A stretch of 64,000 bases of DNA. It comes from Chloroflexota bacterium (GTDB lineage: Bacteria; Chloroflexota; Limnocylindria; P2-11E). The number at the start of each line of letters is the position of its first letter. Positions within the stretch are counted from its first letter, which is position 1. The position numbers and the translations under genes were made by a program. The notes below the pieces were generated by a model. The model worked only from the letters and a program-made list of their open reading frames with translations, was not told the origin of the DNA and made no database searches. This document shows, in pieces, positions 50,141 to 58,873 of the stretch. The stretch covers positions 124,001 through 188,000 of the forward strand of contig VBFY01000063.1 of NCBI GenBank assembly GCA_005889405.1, read 5' to 3'.

Positions 50141-50464
50141 GTGTGGCTTCCGCTCCTCGGTCTGGTGGCCGGGGTGCTGCTCGGACTCGCACTGCGCTTC
50201 AACTTACCGATCGAGTGGGCGCGCTACACGGCGGTCGGCATCCTCGCCGCGCTCGACTCGCTTCTCGGCGCCTTTCGCGCCGAGCTCGAAGGACACTTCG
50301 ACACGCGCATCTTCCTGTCTGGCTTCTATACCAACGCGCTCCTCGCGGCCGCGCTGACGTTCCTGGGTGACAGGCTGGGTATCGACCTCTATCTCGTTGC
50401 TCTGTTCGCGTTCGGCTGGCGCATCTTCCAGAACGTCGCTGTAATCAGGCGCCATTTCCTTTAG
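50141..50464 (+). CDS. sbp: Small basic family protein (DUF1290)
   Basis: A 107-residue membrane protein with three helices: PLLGLVAGVLLGLALRF, AVGILAALDSLLGAFRA and the C-terminal LYLVALFAFGWRIFQNVAVIRR. The segment ARYTAVGILAALDSLLGAFRAELEGHFDTRIF is the DUF1290 signature. In Bacillus, sbp lies next to ftsA-ftsZ. It is probably part of the division machinery, but its function is unknown. Confidence 0.88.
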   Translation: MWLPLLGLVAGVLLGLALRFNLPIEWARYTAVGILAALDSLLGAFRAELEGHFDTRIFLSGFYTNALLAAALTFLGDRLGIDLYLVALFAFGWRIFQNVAVIRRHFL

Positions 50465-50531
50465 TCTCGGACGGGCGGTCGCGCGGATGCAGGCGGGGAG
50501 CAGAAGGAGAGTCAAGGAAGGCGGACGCTCC

Positions 50532-51767
50532 GTGACTGACCAGACCGTGCTCGTCGCGATCGACATCGGTACCACGAAGGTCTGCGTGCTCATCGGTGAG
50601 GTGGGCGGCCGCAGCGGTGGCGTTGACGTGATCGGAATCGGGCAGGCACCCTCGGACGGCCTCCGGAAGGGTGTCGTGATCGATATCGACCGCACCGTCC
50701 AGTCCGTGGCCGCCGCTGTGGATGCGGCCGAGCGCCTCTCCGGCCTCAAGGTCCGCTCCGCGTTCGTCGGCATCTCCGGCATGCACGTGGGCTCGCAGAA
50801 CTCCCGCGGGATGATCGCCGTGTCCGGCCGCCAGCACGACGTGACGCGCGAGGACACGGTGCGGGCGATCGAGGCCGCCCGCGCGGTATCGATCCCGAAC
50901 ACACGCGAGATCCTCCATGTGATCCCCCGCGGCTATGTCGTCGACGGCCAGGAGGGCGTGCGGGATCCCATCGGGATGAGCGCCGTCCGCCTGGAGGTCG
51001 AGGCGCACATCGTGACGGCGTCCTCCTCGAGCGTCACGAATCTCACGAAATGCGTGCAGAAGGCCGGTGTCGAGATCGACGAGCTCGTCCTGGCGCCCCT
51101 TGCCACGGCGGAGGTGGTCCTCACCGACGAGGAACGCGAGCTCGGCGTCGTCCTCTGCGACATCGGAGGCGATACGACGGACGTCGCGGTGTTCCAAGAT
51201 GGCTCCATCCGCCACTGCGCGACCATCCAGATGGGCGCGCGCAGCGTCACGAGCGACCTGGGCTTGCTTCTCCGCGTCACTCCCGACGTTGCCGAGACGC
51301 TCAAGATCAAGCAGGGGACCGCCCTGCCCCTCGAGGTCGACCCGGACGAGGTGATGCAGATCACGTCCATCGGCGAAGAGGTGCCGCGGCCGATCACGCG
51401 GCGGCACATGGCGCAGATCATCGAGGCGCGCACAGCCGAGCTGTTCGACCACGTGGCCAGGGAGATCGAGGCGGCGGGAGCCACCAACCGGCTGCAGGCC
51501 GGGGTGGTGCTCACCGGCGGCGGTGCGCTGCTCACCGGCATCGCCCGGGCGGCCCGCGACCAGCTCGGAATGGCCGCGCGCGTCATGTCGCCCACCGGAC
51601 TCGGCGGTCTGACCGATTCCATCGCCGCTCCGCCCTACTCCGCATCATCGGGACTGCTCATTTGGGGTGCCAAGAACTGGTCCGCCGACGAAGACCACGT
51701 CGCTGCTCGCTCCCTCGACGGTGTTGGGGGTCGCCTCTCGCGCCTCTTCCGCTCACTCATGCCCTAA
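50532..51767 (+). CDS. ftsA: Cell division protein FtsA
   Basis: About 411 residues with the actin-like fold: AIDIGTTKVCVLIGEV (phosphate 1), CDIGGDTTDVAVF (phosphate 2) and VVLTGGGALLTGI (adenosine). It anchors FtsZ to the membrane; the C-terminal RLSRLFRSLMP is an amphipathic membrane-targeting helix. I set the start at GTG 50532 (VTDQTVLVAID), matching relatives; ATG 50487 would add 15 basic residues. Confidence 0.93.
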   Translation: MTDQTVLVAIDIGTTKVCVLIGEVGGRSGGVDVIGIGQAPSDGLRKGVVIDIDRTVQSVAAAVDAAERLSGLKVRSAFVGISGMHVGSQNSRGMIAVSGRQHDVTREDTVRAIEAARAVSIPNTREILHVIPRGYVVDGQEGVRDPIGMSAVRLEVEAHIVTASSSSVTNLTKCVQKAGVEIDELVLAPLATAEVVLTDEERELGVVLCDIGGDTTDVAVFQDGSIRHCATIQMGARSVTSDLGLLLRVTPDVAETLKIKQGTALPLEVDPDEVMQITSIGEEVPRPITRRHMAQIIEARTAELFDHVAREIEAAGATNRLQAGVVLTGGGALLTGIARAARDQLGMAARVMSPTGLGGLTDSIAAPPYSASSGLLIWGAKNWSADEDHVAARSLDGVGGRLSRLFRSLMP

Positions 51768-51793
51768 GTTGCGCGGCGATCAGCCCCTAACAC

Positions 51794-51821
51794 TCGACCT
51801 TGCGCTGCGTTCGGGTATAGA
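51794..51821 (+). promoter_or_regulatory. Candidate ftsZ promoter
   Basis: TCGACC, a 16-base spacer and TATAGA lie in the 111-base gap between ftsA and ftsZ, about 58 bases before the ftsZ ATG. Four of six bases match in each hexamer. It would allow ftsZ expression apart from the upstream dcw operon. Weak, pattern-based. Confidence 0.4.
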
Positions 51822-51878
51822 GTTCACGGCAACAACTTAAGAACTTCGTGCAGCGGCCGTCAGGGGAGGGGCAGCGGC

Positions 51879-53027
51879 ATGGAAGTGGTTTGGAGACTGC
51901 CCATGCCCCTCCGGAGCGACATAGAAAATTTCGCTCTCATCAAGGTCGTCGGTGTCGGCGGCGGCGGATCGAACGCCGTAAATCGCATGATCCGTGCGGA
52001 GCTGATGGGCGTCGAGTTCATCGCGGTGAACACCGACGCTCAGGCGCTGCTCCTTTCGGACGCACCGCACAAGATCCGTATCGGCGACAAGGTCACGAAG
52101 GGCCTTGGCGCCGGCGCCGATCCCAGTATTGGTCGCAAAGCCGCCGAAGACGATAGCGAGAAGCTCTACGAGGCACTCAAGGAAGCCGACATGATCTTCG
52201 TCACCGCCGGCATGGGTGGCGGAACGGGGACCGGCGGCGCTCCGGTCATCGCCGAGATCGCGAAGGACATCGGCGCGCTCACCGTCGCCGTCGTCACGAA
52301 GCCCTTCGGCTTCGAGGGCGCGAAGCGGAAACTCCTCGCGGAGCAGGGGATCAGCGATCTCGTCGACAAGGTCGACACGCTCATCACGATCCCCAACGAT
52401 CGGCTGCTGCAGGTCGTCGAAAAGCGCACCAGCATGGTCGACGCGTTCCGCATCGTCGACGATGTGTTGCGCCAGGGCGTGCAGGGCATCAGCGATCTCA
52501 TCACGGTCCCCGGTCTCATCAACCTCGACTTCGCCGACGTGAAGACGATCATGACCAACGCGGGCTCGGCGCTTATGGGCATCGGACACGGCACCGGCGA
52601 GACGCGAGCCGCGGATGCCGCGCGCCAGGCCATCCAGTCGCCACTCCTCGAACAGTCCATCGACGGCGCGCGCGGCGTGCTGTTCACGATCACCGGCGGT
52701 CCGGACCTCGCGCTATTCGAGGTCAACGAAGCCGCCGAGATCATCCATGCCGCCGCGGACCCCGAAGCGAACATCATCTTCGGCGCGGTGATCGACGAGC
52801 GTATGGGTCAGGACGTGAAGATCAGCGTCATCGCGACGGGGTTCGACCAGTCCCGGCCGCTGAAGCGGATCGATCAGCCCATGTACAAGCGGCAGGTCGA
52901 GCAGCGGCCGATCGAGCGCCCTACTCCGGCGGTCGCGCCGCAGGCGCAGGCCGCGACGAAGGCGCATGACGAGAAGAAATTCGATCCGAACGATCTCGAG
53001 GTGCCGAGCTTCTTGCGTCGCCGCTGA
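51879..53027 (+). CDS. ftsZ: Cell division GTPase FtsZ
   Basis: A 382-residue tubulin-like GTPase. [14 protein letters not shown] and the signature [12 protein letters not shown] (about 111-122) bind GTP; the T7 loop is [16 protein letters not shown]. The linker is short and the C-terminal peptide is [11 protein letters not shown], the docking motif for FtsA. The ATG 51879 follows GAGGGG. Last gene of the dcw cluster. Confidence 0.97.
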   Translation: MEVVWRLPMPLRSDIENFALIKVVGVGGGGSNAVNRMIRAELMGVEFIAVNTDAQALLLSDAPHKIRIGDKVTKGLGAGADPSIGRKAAEDDSEKLYEALKEADMIFVTAGMGGGTGTGGAPVIAEIAKDIGALTVAVVTKPFGFEGAKRKLLAEQGISDLVDKVDTLITIPNDRLLQVVEKRTSMVDAFRIVDDVLRQGVQGISDLITVPGLINLDFADVKTIMTNAGSALMGIGHGTGETRAADAARQAIQSPLLEQSIDGARGVLFTITGGPDLALFEVNEAAEIIHAAADPEANIIFGAVIDERMGQDVKISVIATGFDQSRPLKRIDQPMYKRQVEQRPIERPTPAVAPQAQAATKAHDEKKFDPNDLEVPSFLRRR

Positions 53028-53088
53028 GGGATCTCCTTAGTAGCCGATCCCTTTCGGGCCGGTCGCCGTCGCCACTTGGCCCGGCCCG

Positions 53089-53118
53089 TTGACCCTCCGC
53101 CGTGCCGGGCACTAGATT
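53089..53118 (+). promoter_or_regulatory. nrdR promoter
   Basis: TTGACC, an 18-base spacer and TAGATT place a plausible sigma-70 start near 53125. The -10 box is covered by the first NrdR box. The ftsZ-nrdR gap also holds a GC-rich inverted repeat (CGGGCCG/CGGCCCG, about 53055-53088) without U-tract. Confidence 0.55.
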
Positions 53119-53146
53119 TTGTGCCCCGATCCCCCATATCTTGTGT
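53109..53146 (+). promoter_or_regulatory. Two NrdR boxes
   Basis: GCACTAGATTTTGTGC (53109-53124) and CCCCCATATCTTGTGT (53131-53146) each match about 11 of 16 positions of the known NrdR box ACACTATATATAGTGT, including both GTG arms on the right. Their starts are 22 bases apart, about two helical turns. The first overlaps the -10 box and the second abuts the nrdR start codon, so autorepression is likely. Confidence 0.65.
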
Positions 53147-53148
53147 AT

Positions 53149-53688
53149 GTGCGTTGCCCATCCTGCGGCCATGAGGACACTCGCGTCGTCGACTCCCGTG
53201 AGGCGGAGGACGGCGACTCGATCCGCCGCCGTCGCGCCTGCGACTCGTGCGGCGAGCGATTCACGACCCGCGAGCGCTCGGAGTCGGCCCGCATCCAGGT
53301 CGTGAAGCGCGACGGGACTCGTCAGGAATTCGATCGACGCAAGCTCGGGAGCGCGATCGGGAAGGCGGCGTCGAAGCAGCTCGCTCCCGACGCGATCGAC
53401 CGCCTGATCGACGACCTCGAGACGACGATCCGTCAGAGCGGTACCTCCGAGGTCGGATCGCAGAGGATCGGCGAGATGGTGCTCGAGCGTCTCGCGGAGT
53501 CCGATCCGATGAGCTACCTGCGATTCAAGATCGTCTACTCGAGTCTCCAAGACCCGGATGCGCTCTACGACGAGCTCGAGACGCTTGTGCGACGTCGCCG
53601 AGAGGCCCGCGATCGCCGCTTCGCCGAACAGACGACGCTGCCGATCGAGCCCGCCGTCGCGGTCCCGGGCCGTCGTCGCCGACGCTGA
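53149..53688 (+). CDS. nrdR: Transcriptional repressor NrdR
   Basis: About 179 residues. The zinc ribbon is RCPSCG...CDSCGERFTT (C3, C6, C31, C34), followed by an ATP-cone domain (VVKRDGTRQEFDRRKLGSAI). NrdR senses dATP/ATP and represses ribonucleotide reductase genes. I chose GTG 53149, which gives the usual MRCPxCG start; GTG 53143 is close. The arginine-rich tail (PGRRRRR) is unusual. Confidence 0.94.
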   Translation: MRCPSCGHEDTRVVDSREAEDGDSIRRRRACDSCGERFTTRERSESARIQVVKRDGTRQEFDRRKLGSAIGKAASKQLAPDAIDRLIDDLETTIRQSGTSEVGSQRIGEMVLERLAESDPMSYLRFKIVYSSLQDPDALYDELETLVRRRREARDRRFAEQTTLPIEPAVAVPGRRRRR

Positions 53689-53746
53689 CTCTGACTGACA
53701 ACAGCGCCGCGGCAGGACCCGCGGCGCCTCCGACGCGAGCTGCGGC

Positions 53747-54439
53747 ATGACAGTGCGGGCGGTCCTCTGGGATCTCGATGGCACGCTCACCGACAGCGTC
53801 CGGTTCGTCGTCGATACGGCGAATCGCGTCATCGAGGCGCATGGCGGGTCGCCGCTCGCGTTCGAGAGCGTTGGGGCGATGACGGGATTGCCGCTTGAAG
53901 AGATCTTTCGCATGGCGTGGCCCGATCTGACACCCGATCTCGCGCACAGCTACCGCGCCGAATATCGCGACATCTACGACCGCGAGGTCATCCCGGTCAC
54001 AAAGCTGTACGACGGCGCGCGCGAGACGCTGCACGCGTTCCACGCGTTCGGACTGCTCCAGGCCACCGTCACGGGCAAACGCGCCGCCGACTGCGAGCGC
54101 ATCCTGCGCGGCCTCGGCATCGCGAGCGAGATCGATGTCTACCTCGGCGGCGATTCGGTGACGCGACCAAAGCCCGCGCCGGATCTCGCGCAGCACGCGA
54201 TGGAGCGCCTTCGCTGCGTGCCGCATGAGTGCGTCGTGATCGGCGACGCGAACGCGGACATCGCGATGGGGAAGGCCGCGGGCGCGCGCACCATCCAGGT
54301 CCTTTGGGGTTTCGCGCGCGAGCGGATCGACGGCGCCGACGATGTGGTCGCCACCTGGGTGGATCTGCGCGAAACCGTCTTCGCGCTCGCGGACCCTGCC
54401 CAGCCCATACTTCGCGACCGTGGTGCTCTCGGACCGTGA
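53747..54439 (+). CDS. HAD family hydrolase (phosphoglycolate phosphatase-like)
   Basis: A 230-residue HAD hydrolase. Motif I is DLDGTLTDS, the cap follows, motif II is in [11 protein letters not shown], the lysine is in TRPKPAPD and motif IV is [16 protein letters not shown]. The subgroup includes phosphoglycolate phosphatase, which would complement the glc operon, but the substrate is not proven. It overlaps dcd by 17 bases. Confidence 0.88.
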   Translation: MTVRAVLWDLDGTLTDSVRFVVDTANRVIEAHGGSPLAFESVGAMTGLPLEEIFRMAWPDLTPDLAHSYRAEYRDIYDREVIPVTKLYDGARETLHAFHAFGLLQATVTGKRAADCERILRGLGIASEIDVYLGGDSVTRPKPAPDLAQHAMERLRCVPHECVVIGDANADIAMGKAAGARTIQVLWGFARERIDGADDVVATWVDLRETVFALADPAQPILRDRGALGP

Positions 54440-54992
54440 CATCCGCGTCGCGATCGCATCCGGGCGGATCGGCATCGATCCCTTCGACCCGTCCTGTGTC
54501 CAACCCGCGAGCATCGACATCCGCCTCGACCGCTTCTTCCGCGTCTTCCGGTCGAGCCGCCACGCATACATCGATCTCGCGCGTCCGCTTGACGACATCA
54601 CCGAGCTCGTCGAAGTCGCCGAGACCGAAGCGTTCATCCTGCATCCCGGCGAGTTCGTTCTGGGCTCGACGCGCGAACGTATCCGCCTCTCCGACGACGT
54701 CGTCTCTCGCGTCGAAGGCAAAAGCAGTTTGGGCAGGCTTGGCTTGCTGATCCACAGCACCGCGGGCTTTATCGACCCCGCCTGGGACGGGCACATCACG
54801 CTCGAGCTCTCGAACGTGAACACCATCCCGATCACGCTGTACCCCGGAATGCGCGTCGGACAGCTGTCGTTCTTCCCGCTCAGCAGCCCGGCCGAGAGGC
54901 CGTACGGGTCTCCGGAGCTCGGCTCGAGCTATCAGGGGCAGGTCGGGCCCACGCCGTCGCGCTATCGGCTCGATGTCCCGCCGAAGCGGTAA
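54423..54992 (+). CDS. dcd: dCTP deaminase, bifunctional Dcd-Dut type
   Basis: A 189-residue protein. It begins [21 protein letters not shown] and has [49 protein letters not shown] and GHITLELSN, followed by [14 protein letters not shown]. The pattern is that of Mycobacterium tuberculosis Dcd, which performs both dCTP deamination and dUTP hydrolysis. It thus could make dUMP directly. GTG 54423 is chosen from the start MLSDRDI. Confidence 0.9.
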   Translation: MLSDRDIRVAIASGRIGIDPFDPSCVQPASIDIRLDRFFRVFRSSRHAYIDLARPLDDITELVEVAETEAFILHPGEFVLGSTRERIRLSDDVVSRVEGKSSLGRLGLLIHSTAGFIDPAWDGHITLELSNVNTIPITLYPGMRVGQLSFFPLSSPAERPYGSPELGSSYQGQVGPTPSRYRLDVPPKR

Positions 54993-54996
54993 CGAG

Positions 54997-55296
54997 ATGT
55001 GTGGATCGTGCCTTCTTCTCGTGTTCCTCGAAGCCTTCGTGAACGTCCTCGCGCAGGCGCTGGTGCTCGCGATCTTCGTGCGCGTGATCATGTCGTGGGT
55101 CCCGATGCGACTCCCATTCGGCCTGAACGAGCTCCTGTGGAACGTCACCGAGCCGGTGCTCGCGCCGATCCGCCGCTACATGCCCATCGCAGGTGGCATG
55201 GACTTCTCACCACTGATCGCGCTGCTGCTGATCCAGATCCTCGCGAGCATCATCCTGCGATTCCTACCGCCGGCGATCCCGAACCCGCCGTTCTGA
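54997..55296 (+). CDS. YggT family membrane protein
   Basis: A 99-residue protein with two helices: a first (FVNVLAQALVLAIFVRVIMSWVP) and a C-terminal (LIALLLIQILASIILRFLPP), with the YggT core WNVTEPVLAPIRRYMP. The family is linked to osmotic stress and to division sites in some bacteria. ATG 54997 (MCGSC) is preferred; 54973 would lie in dcd. The stop overlaps the next gene as TGATG. Confidence 0.88.
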   Translation: MCGSCLLLVFLEAFVNVLAQALVLAIFVRVIMSWVPMRLPFGLNELLWNVTEPVLAPIRRYMPIAGGMDFSPLIALLLIQILASIILRFLPPAIPNPPF

Positions 55297-55580
55297 TGCT
55301 CGCGCTCCGCCGCGACGGCGAGCGCGTCACCTTCACCATCCGCGTGACGTCGCGCGCTGCCGCGAATTCGGTCGGGGGCGAGCGCGACGGCGCGCTCCTC
55401 GTCCGCGTGAGCGCCCCGCCAGTGGAGGGAAAGGCCAACCGCGCGGTCATTGTGCTGCTGGCCGAGGCGCTCGGCCTGCCGAAGAGCGCGGTCCGCGTCG
55501 AGCGCGGGACCACGGCCCGCACCAAGCGCGTCAGCGTGCCACGGGACGCCGAGGCCGCCCTGCAGCGGTTGACGAAATGA
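55296..55580 (+). CDS. DUF167 (YggU) family protein
   Basis: A 94-residue soluble protein. VTFTIRVTSRAAANSV and VRVSAPPVEGKANRAVIVLLAEALGLPKSAVRVERG are the family signature. It often follows yggT, as here. Function is unknown. ATG 55296 overlaps the preceding stop by one base. Confidence 0.9.
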   Translation: MLALRRDGERVTFTIRVTSRAAANSVGGERDGALLVRVSAPPVEGKANRAVIVLLAEALGLPKSAVRVERGTTARTKRVSVPRDAEAALQRLTK

Positions 55581-56167
55581 GGGCTTCGTCCCGTGCGTAT
55601 GGACGGAGAATGACCACCCATGCAAGCCTGGCTGCGCTCTTTCCCGCCGCCTTCGTCAGCGCCGGCCGGGTGACCTTCGCCGAGGCCGTCCGTGCGCACC
55701 AGGACGAGGTCTACGGGGTGGCGCTCCGCATCCTCGGTGACCGTGACGCCGCGCGCGAGGCCGCGAGCGCTGCGTTCCTGAAGGCCTATCGCAGCTGGGA
55801 GCGGTACGACCAAACGCGGCCAGTCAGGCACTGGCTCCTTCGCATCGCCGCCAACGAGGCCATCACCATCGGCCGCTCGCGCACGCGCGAGCGCGCGCGC
55901 ACCACGAACGTGGACGAGGCGGGCGGCGTGCCCGACCCGGCGCAGACGCCCGATCAGGCGCTCGTGGCGCGCGAGGAGCGCGACCGTGTGCGGTCCGCGG
56001 TGGCCGGCCTTCCCGAGCTCTATCGCGTGCCGGTCGTGCTTCGCTATTTCAGCGAGCTGTCGATCGACGAGATCGCGGCAGTGACCGGTCGACCCTCCGC
56101 GACGGTCGGCGTTCAGCTCCTCCGCGCTCGAGCGCTGCTCCGTGCCTCGCTTGAGGTGCGCTCATGA
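55577..56167 (+). CDS. ECF-type RNA polymerase sigma factor
   Basis: A 196-residue sigma factor. Region 2 includes EVYGVALRILGDRDAAREAASAAFLKAYRSW, and region 4 LPELYRVPVVLRYFSELSIDEIAAVTGR with an HTH. The ATG 55577 overlaps DUF167 as ATGA; ATG 55610 is an alternative. It begins a run of envelope genes, so it probably controls a cell-envelope or stress response. Confidence 0.9.
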   Translation: MRASSRAYGRRMTTHASLAALFPAAFVSAGRVTFAEAVRAHQDEVYGVALRILGDRDAAREAASAAFLKAYRSWERYDQTRPVRHWLLRIAANEAITIGRSRTRERARTTNVDEAGGVPDPAQTPDQALVAREERDRVRSAVAGLPELYRVPVVLRYFSELSIDEIAAVTGRPSATVGVQLLRARALLRASLEVRS

Positions 56168-56559
56168 CCGATCGGATCGGCGAGCCTCTCGACGAGACGA
56201 TGCTGCGACGCGCGCTCCGCCTCGAGGCGGACGAGCGTCCGCCGCTCTTCGATCCCGCGGCTATCGCGGCGGCGGCTCGGGTGCGACCGCGCATCGCGAT
56301 CGTGAGCGCGGCCGTCGCCGTTGGCCTTGGAGCGCTCGGAGCGGTCGCGGTCTGGTCGGCGTTCGCGATCCTTCTGCCCACGGTCGCTGTCGACGCGTTC
56401 GACATCGGCCTGGGTCTGCTCGCGATGCTCGCGGTGGCCGTGAGCGGAGTCGCCGATCTGGTGCAACAGCCCGTCGTTCCTTTGAGCCTCGTCGCGGCGC
56501 TCGCGATCGCCACGGCGCATGAGCTGCGTGAAAGGGTGAGTCATGTCAACGCGTCTTGA
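56164..56559 (+). CDS. Membrane protein, possible anti-sigma partner
   Basis: A 131-residue protein coupled to the sigma gene by ATGA. A soluble N-terminal stretch (DETMLRRALRLEADERPPLFDPAAIAAAARV) precedes three helices (AIVSAAVAVGLGALGAVAVW, FDIGLGLLAMLAVAVSGV and PLSLVAALAIATAHEL). It lacks a zinc-binding anti-sigma motif. An anti-sigma role is suggested only by position. Confidence 0.5.
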   Translation: MTDRIGEPLDETMLRRALRLEADERPPLFDPAAIAAAARVRPRIAIVSAAVAVGLGALGAVAVWSAFAILLPTVAVDAFDIGLGLLAMLAVAVSGVADLVQQPVVPLSLVAALAIATAHELRERVSHVNAS

Positions 56560-57010
56560 ACGGAGCACCACGAACAGGGTGGTCGCCGGTGTGTGCGGCG
56601 GCATCGCGGAATATTTACAGGTCGATGCCACGCTCGTTCGCGTGTTCTTCGTCATCGGCACGATCATCACCGGCGGCCTCGGTCTGCTCGGCTACATCAT
56701 CCTCATCGTCCTGATGCCGCAGCCAGGTAAGCCCCCGCCGTTCGTGAAGACCTCCGGCGTCACGACCTCCACACTCGAGGACGCCGCGAACAGCGACCCG
56801 ACGGCGGCCCCGCCGGTCGTCTCACCCCCCGCCGATCCAGAAGCCGCTGAGCGCAGGCGCGCCGCGGTCGGTCTCTTCCTCATCGCGCTGGGCGCCATCT
56901 TCCTGTTCGGCAACGCCGGCGTCTTTCGGATCGTTCGCTGGGATCTGATCTGGCCGCTCGTCATCATCGGCATCGGCGCGCTGCTGCTCGCGCAGCGCAT
57001 ACGGCGATGA
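56543..57010 (+). CDS. PspC domain membrane protein
   Basis: A 155-residue protein. The PspC domain is visible at residues 1-60 (RSTTNRVVAGVCGGIAEYL, VRVFFVIGTIITGGLGLLGYIILIVLMP). A Pro/Ser-rich linker and a second hydrophobic pair follow (AVGLFLIALGAIFLFG, DLIWPLVIIGIGALLLA). PspC-like proteins sense membrane stress. The ATG 56543 overlaps the preceding gene by 17 bases. Confidence 0.88.
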   Translation: MSTRLERSTTNRVVAGVCGGIAEYLQVDATLVRVFFVIGTIITGGLGLLGYIILIVLMPQPGKPPPFVKTSGVTTSTLEDAANSDPTAAPPVVSPPADPEAAERRRAAVGLFLIALGAIFLFGNAGVFRIVRWDLIWPLVIIGIGALLLAQRIRR

Positions 57011-57909
57011 ACGTGCGCCGTGGCCTTTTCTGGCCACTCGTGCTGATCACGATCGGTCTCGTCTTCCTGCTCGTGAACTACGGACTCATCCCGGGCGTGA
57101 CTGCGGTCTCGCTCCTCAGCCTGTGGCCGCTCCTTCTGATCCTCGCGGGCGTCGATATCGCGATCGGTCGGCGCTGGCCGCTGGCCGCACTCGGCATCGA
57201 CGTCGCTGTCATCGCGCTCGGCCTGGTGTTGCTCTCGACCCAGCCGGCGATCCTCGGCGGCCCGTTCTTCACCTTCGGCGGTACCACCGGCGGCGAGAGC
57301 GACGTGTCCGTCGAACGTCAGAGCGCGACAGCGCTCTCGCTCGAGATCAACGGCGGCGCCGGGCGGTATCGGATCAGCGGCGGAAGCGCATCGCTGGTCG
57401 AGGCGCATAGCACGAGCGAGGACCTGCGCCTCCGCCGCTCGGACCTCGTCGCGAAGCCGACGAGCACCCATGCCGACGTCCGCATCGATCAGATAAGCAA
57501 TCGGCGCGTCGGTGGCACGCCCATCGATGTCGAGACGCGCGTTGCGAGTGACATCGCGACCGACCTGACGGTCAACGGCGGAGCGGGCGAATTCGTCATC
57601 GACCTGAGCGATGTGAAGATCACCAGAGCCGAGCTCAACATGGGTGCCGCGTCGCTCACGCTCACGCTTCCGAAGCCGACGGGCACGGTGAACATCGACG
57701 TGAACGCCGGCGCGTCCAGCATCGTGATCGAGGTGCCCGACGGCGTCGAGGCGCAGGTCACGTCGAAGGGTGCGCTGTTGACGCTTCGAAGCTCCAACCC
57801 GCGGGTGAGCGCGAGCGGCAGCACGGCCGAGACGTCCGCGTACGCATCGGCGACCGCGCGCGTCACCGTGCACATCACGGCGGGGGTCAGCTCGATAACG
57901 GTCCGCTAA
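57007..57909 (+). CDS. LiaF-like membrane protein with toastrack domain
   Basis: A 300-residue protein. Three N-terminal helices (LFWPLVLITIGLVFLLVNYG, VSLLSLWPLLLILAGVDIAIG, LGIDVAVIALGLVLL) are followed by a beta-rich toastrack-like (DUF4097/LiaF) domain with repeated GxGAxxxxI strands (NGGAGRYRISGG, VNGGAGEFVIDLSD, NAGASSIVIEV). It is joined to pspC by ATGA. The pair resembles Lia/Psp envelope-stress modules. Confidence 0.78.
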   Translation: MNVRRGLFWPLVLITIGLVFLLVNYGLIPGVTAVSLLSLWPLLLILAGVDIAIGRRWPLAALGIDVAVIALGLVLLSTQPAILGGPFFTFGGTTGGESDVSVERQSATALSLEINGGAGRYRISGGSASLVEAHSTSEDLRLRRSDLVAKPTSTHADVRIDQISNRRVGGTPIDVETRVASDIATDLTVNGGAGEFVIDLSDVKITRAELNMGAASLTLTLPKPTGTVNIDVNAGASSIVIEVPDGVEAQVTSKGALLTLRSSNPRVSASGSTAETSAYASATARVTVHITAGVSSITVR

Positions 57910-57975
57910 CGATCGGCCGCGGACGGGAGGCGCATCCGCGCCGCGCTGGTTCGCATCCTGCAGAATCGTCCGCGC

Positions 57976-58833
57976 ATGTTCCGTCGCTGGCTCCAGCCGC
58001 TGTTGAATGCGCAGGCCGTCTGGGCCGACCCGCTCGGCGACGTCTTCCAGCGCATCTTCCGCACGGTGTACAGTCCGTTCCCCGGCCTGCGCGACCTGCT
58101 GCACGGGACGTGGCTCGGCCATCCCGTGCATCCGATGATCACCGACGTCCCGATCGGCGCACTGATCATCGCCACCGTTCTCGACCTGGCGGGCCAACCC
58201 ATCGCGGCGACGTGGGCGATCGGCGTGGGACTCCTGGGTATGCTGGCGGCCGCGCTCGCGGGGTACGCCGATTACATCGACCTCGAGGGCGCGGGCAAAC
58301 GGGTCGGCAGCCTGCACTCGACCTCGATGCTCGTCGCGCTCGTCCTTTATGTGGTCTCGATCGGTGCGCGACTGGGCTGGTGGCCACTCTTCGCGGGCGG
58401 CGCGGAGTGGACGGCCGGTCTGGGCCTTCTGTTCGTGGTGGTGGGTGGTTATCTCGGCGGCGAGCTCGTCTTCGATCTGGGCAGCCAGGTCGATCGCCAT
58501 GCGTGGCGCGGTGGCGGCACGAAATGGCAGGCGCTCGACATCGACAGCGTTCCTGAGGCCAAGCCCACGAAGGCGAAGGCAGGCGCACAGACGCTCGTCG
58601 TGGTGCGGCGAGGCGAGCAGATCTTCGCGCTCCACGACACCTGCGCGCATCAGGGATGCTCGCTCTCAGACGGGAAGCTCGTCGATGACGGAAAGCGGAT
58701 CGAGTGCAGCTGCCACGGATCGCGCTTCGAGCTCGCGGACGGAAGCGTGAACCGCGGGCCCGCGGTGTACCCACAACCGCATTACGCAGTCCGCCGCGCC
58801 GAAGGGAAGATCGAGGTCAAACGGACGAGCTGA
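57976..58833 (+). CDS. DUF2231-Rieske fusion protein
   Basis: A 285-residue protein. A DUF2231-type membrane domain (HGTWLGHPVHPMITDVPIGALI, GLLGMLAAALAGYADYIDL) is followed by a Rieske [2Fe-2S] domain with ligands in DTCAHQGC and ECSCHGSRF. The C-terminus reads ADGSVNRGPAVYPQPHYAV. It should be an electron-transfer membrane protein; the partner is unknown. Confidence 0.86.
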   Translation: MFRRWLQPLLNAQAVWADPLGDVFQRIFRTVYSPFPGLRDLLHGTWLGHPVHPMITDVPIGALIIATVLDLAGQPIAATWAIGVGLLGMLAAALAGYADYIDLEGAGKRVGSLHSTSMLVALVLYVVSIGARLGWWPLFAGGAEWTAGLGLLFVVVGGYLGGELVFDLGSQVDRHAWRGGGTKWQALDIDSVPEAKPTKAKAGAQTLVVVRRGEQIFALHDTCAHQGCSLSDGKLVDDGKRIECSCHGSRFELADGSVNRGPAVYPQPHYAVRRAEGKIEVKRTS

Positions 58834-58873
58834 AGTAGGGTCGAGCGCTCGGTCGTTCGGCGATACTGTCCGC

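Noticed and set aside
53055-53088. Terminator after ftsZ
   Set aside because: The CGGGCCG/CGGCCCG inverted repeat has a long loop and no U-tract, so I did not call it a terminator.
56692-58650. 652-residue minus-strand ORF
   Set aside because: It lies opposite PspC, LiaF-like and Rieske genes, which have clear motifs. It is a composition artefact.
58834-58873. Mg-sensing M-box riboswitch before mgtE
   Set aside because: Only 40 bases separate the genes, far too little for an M-box.
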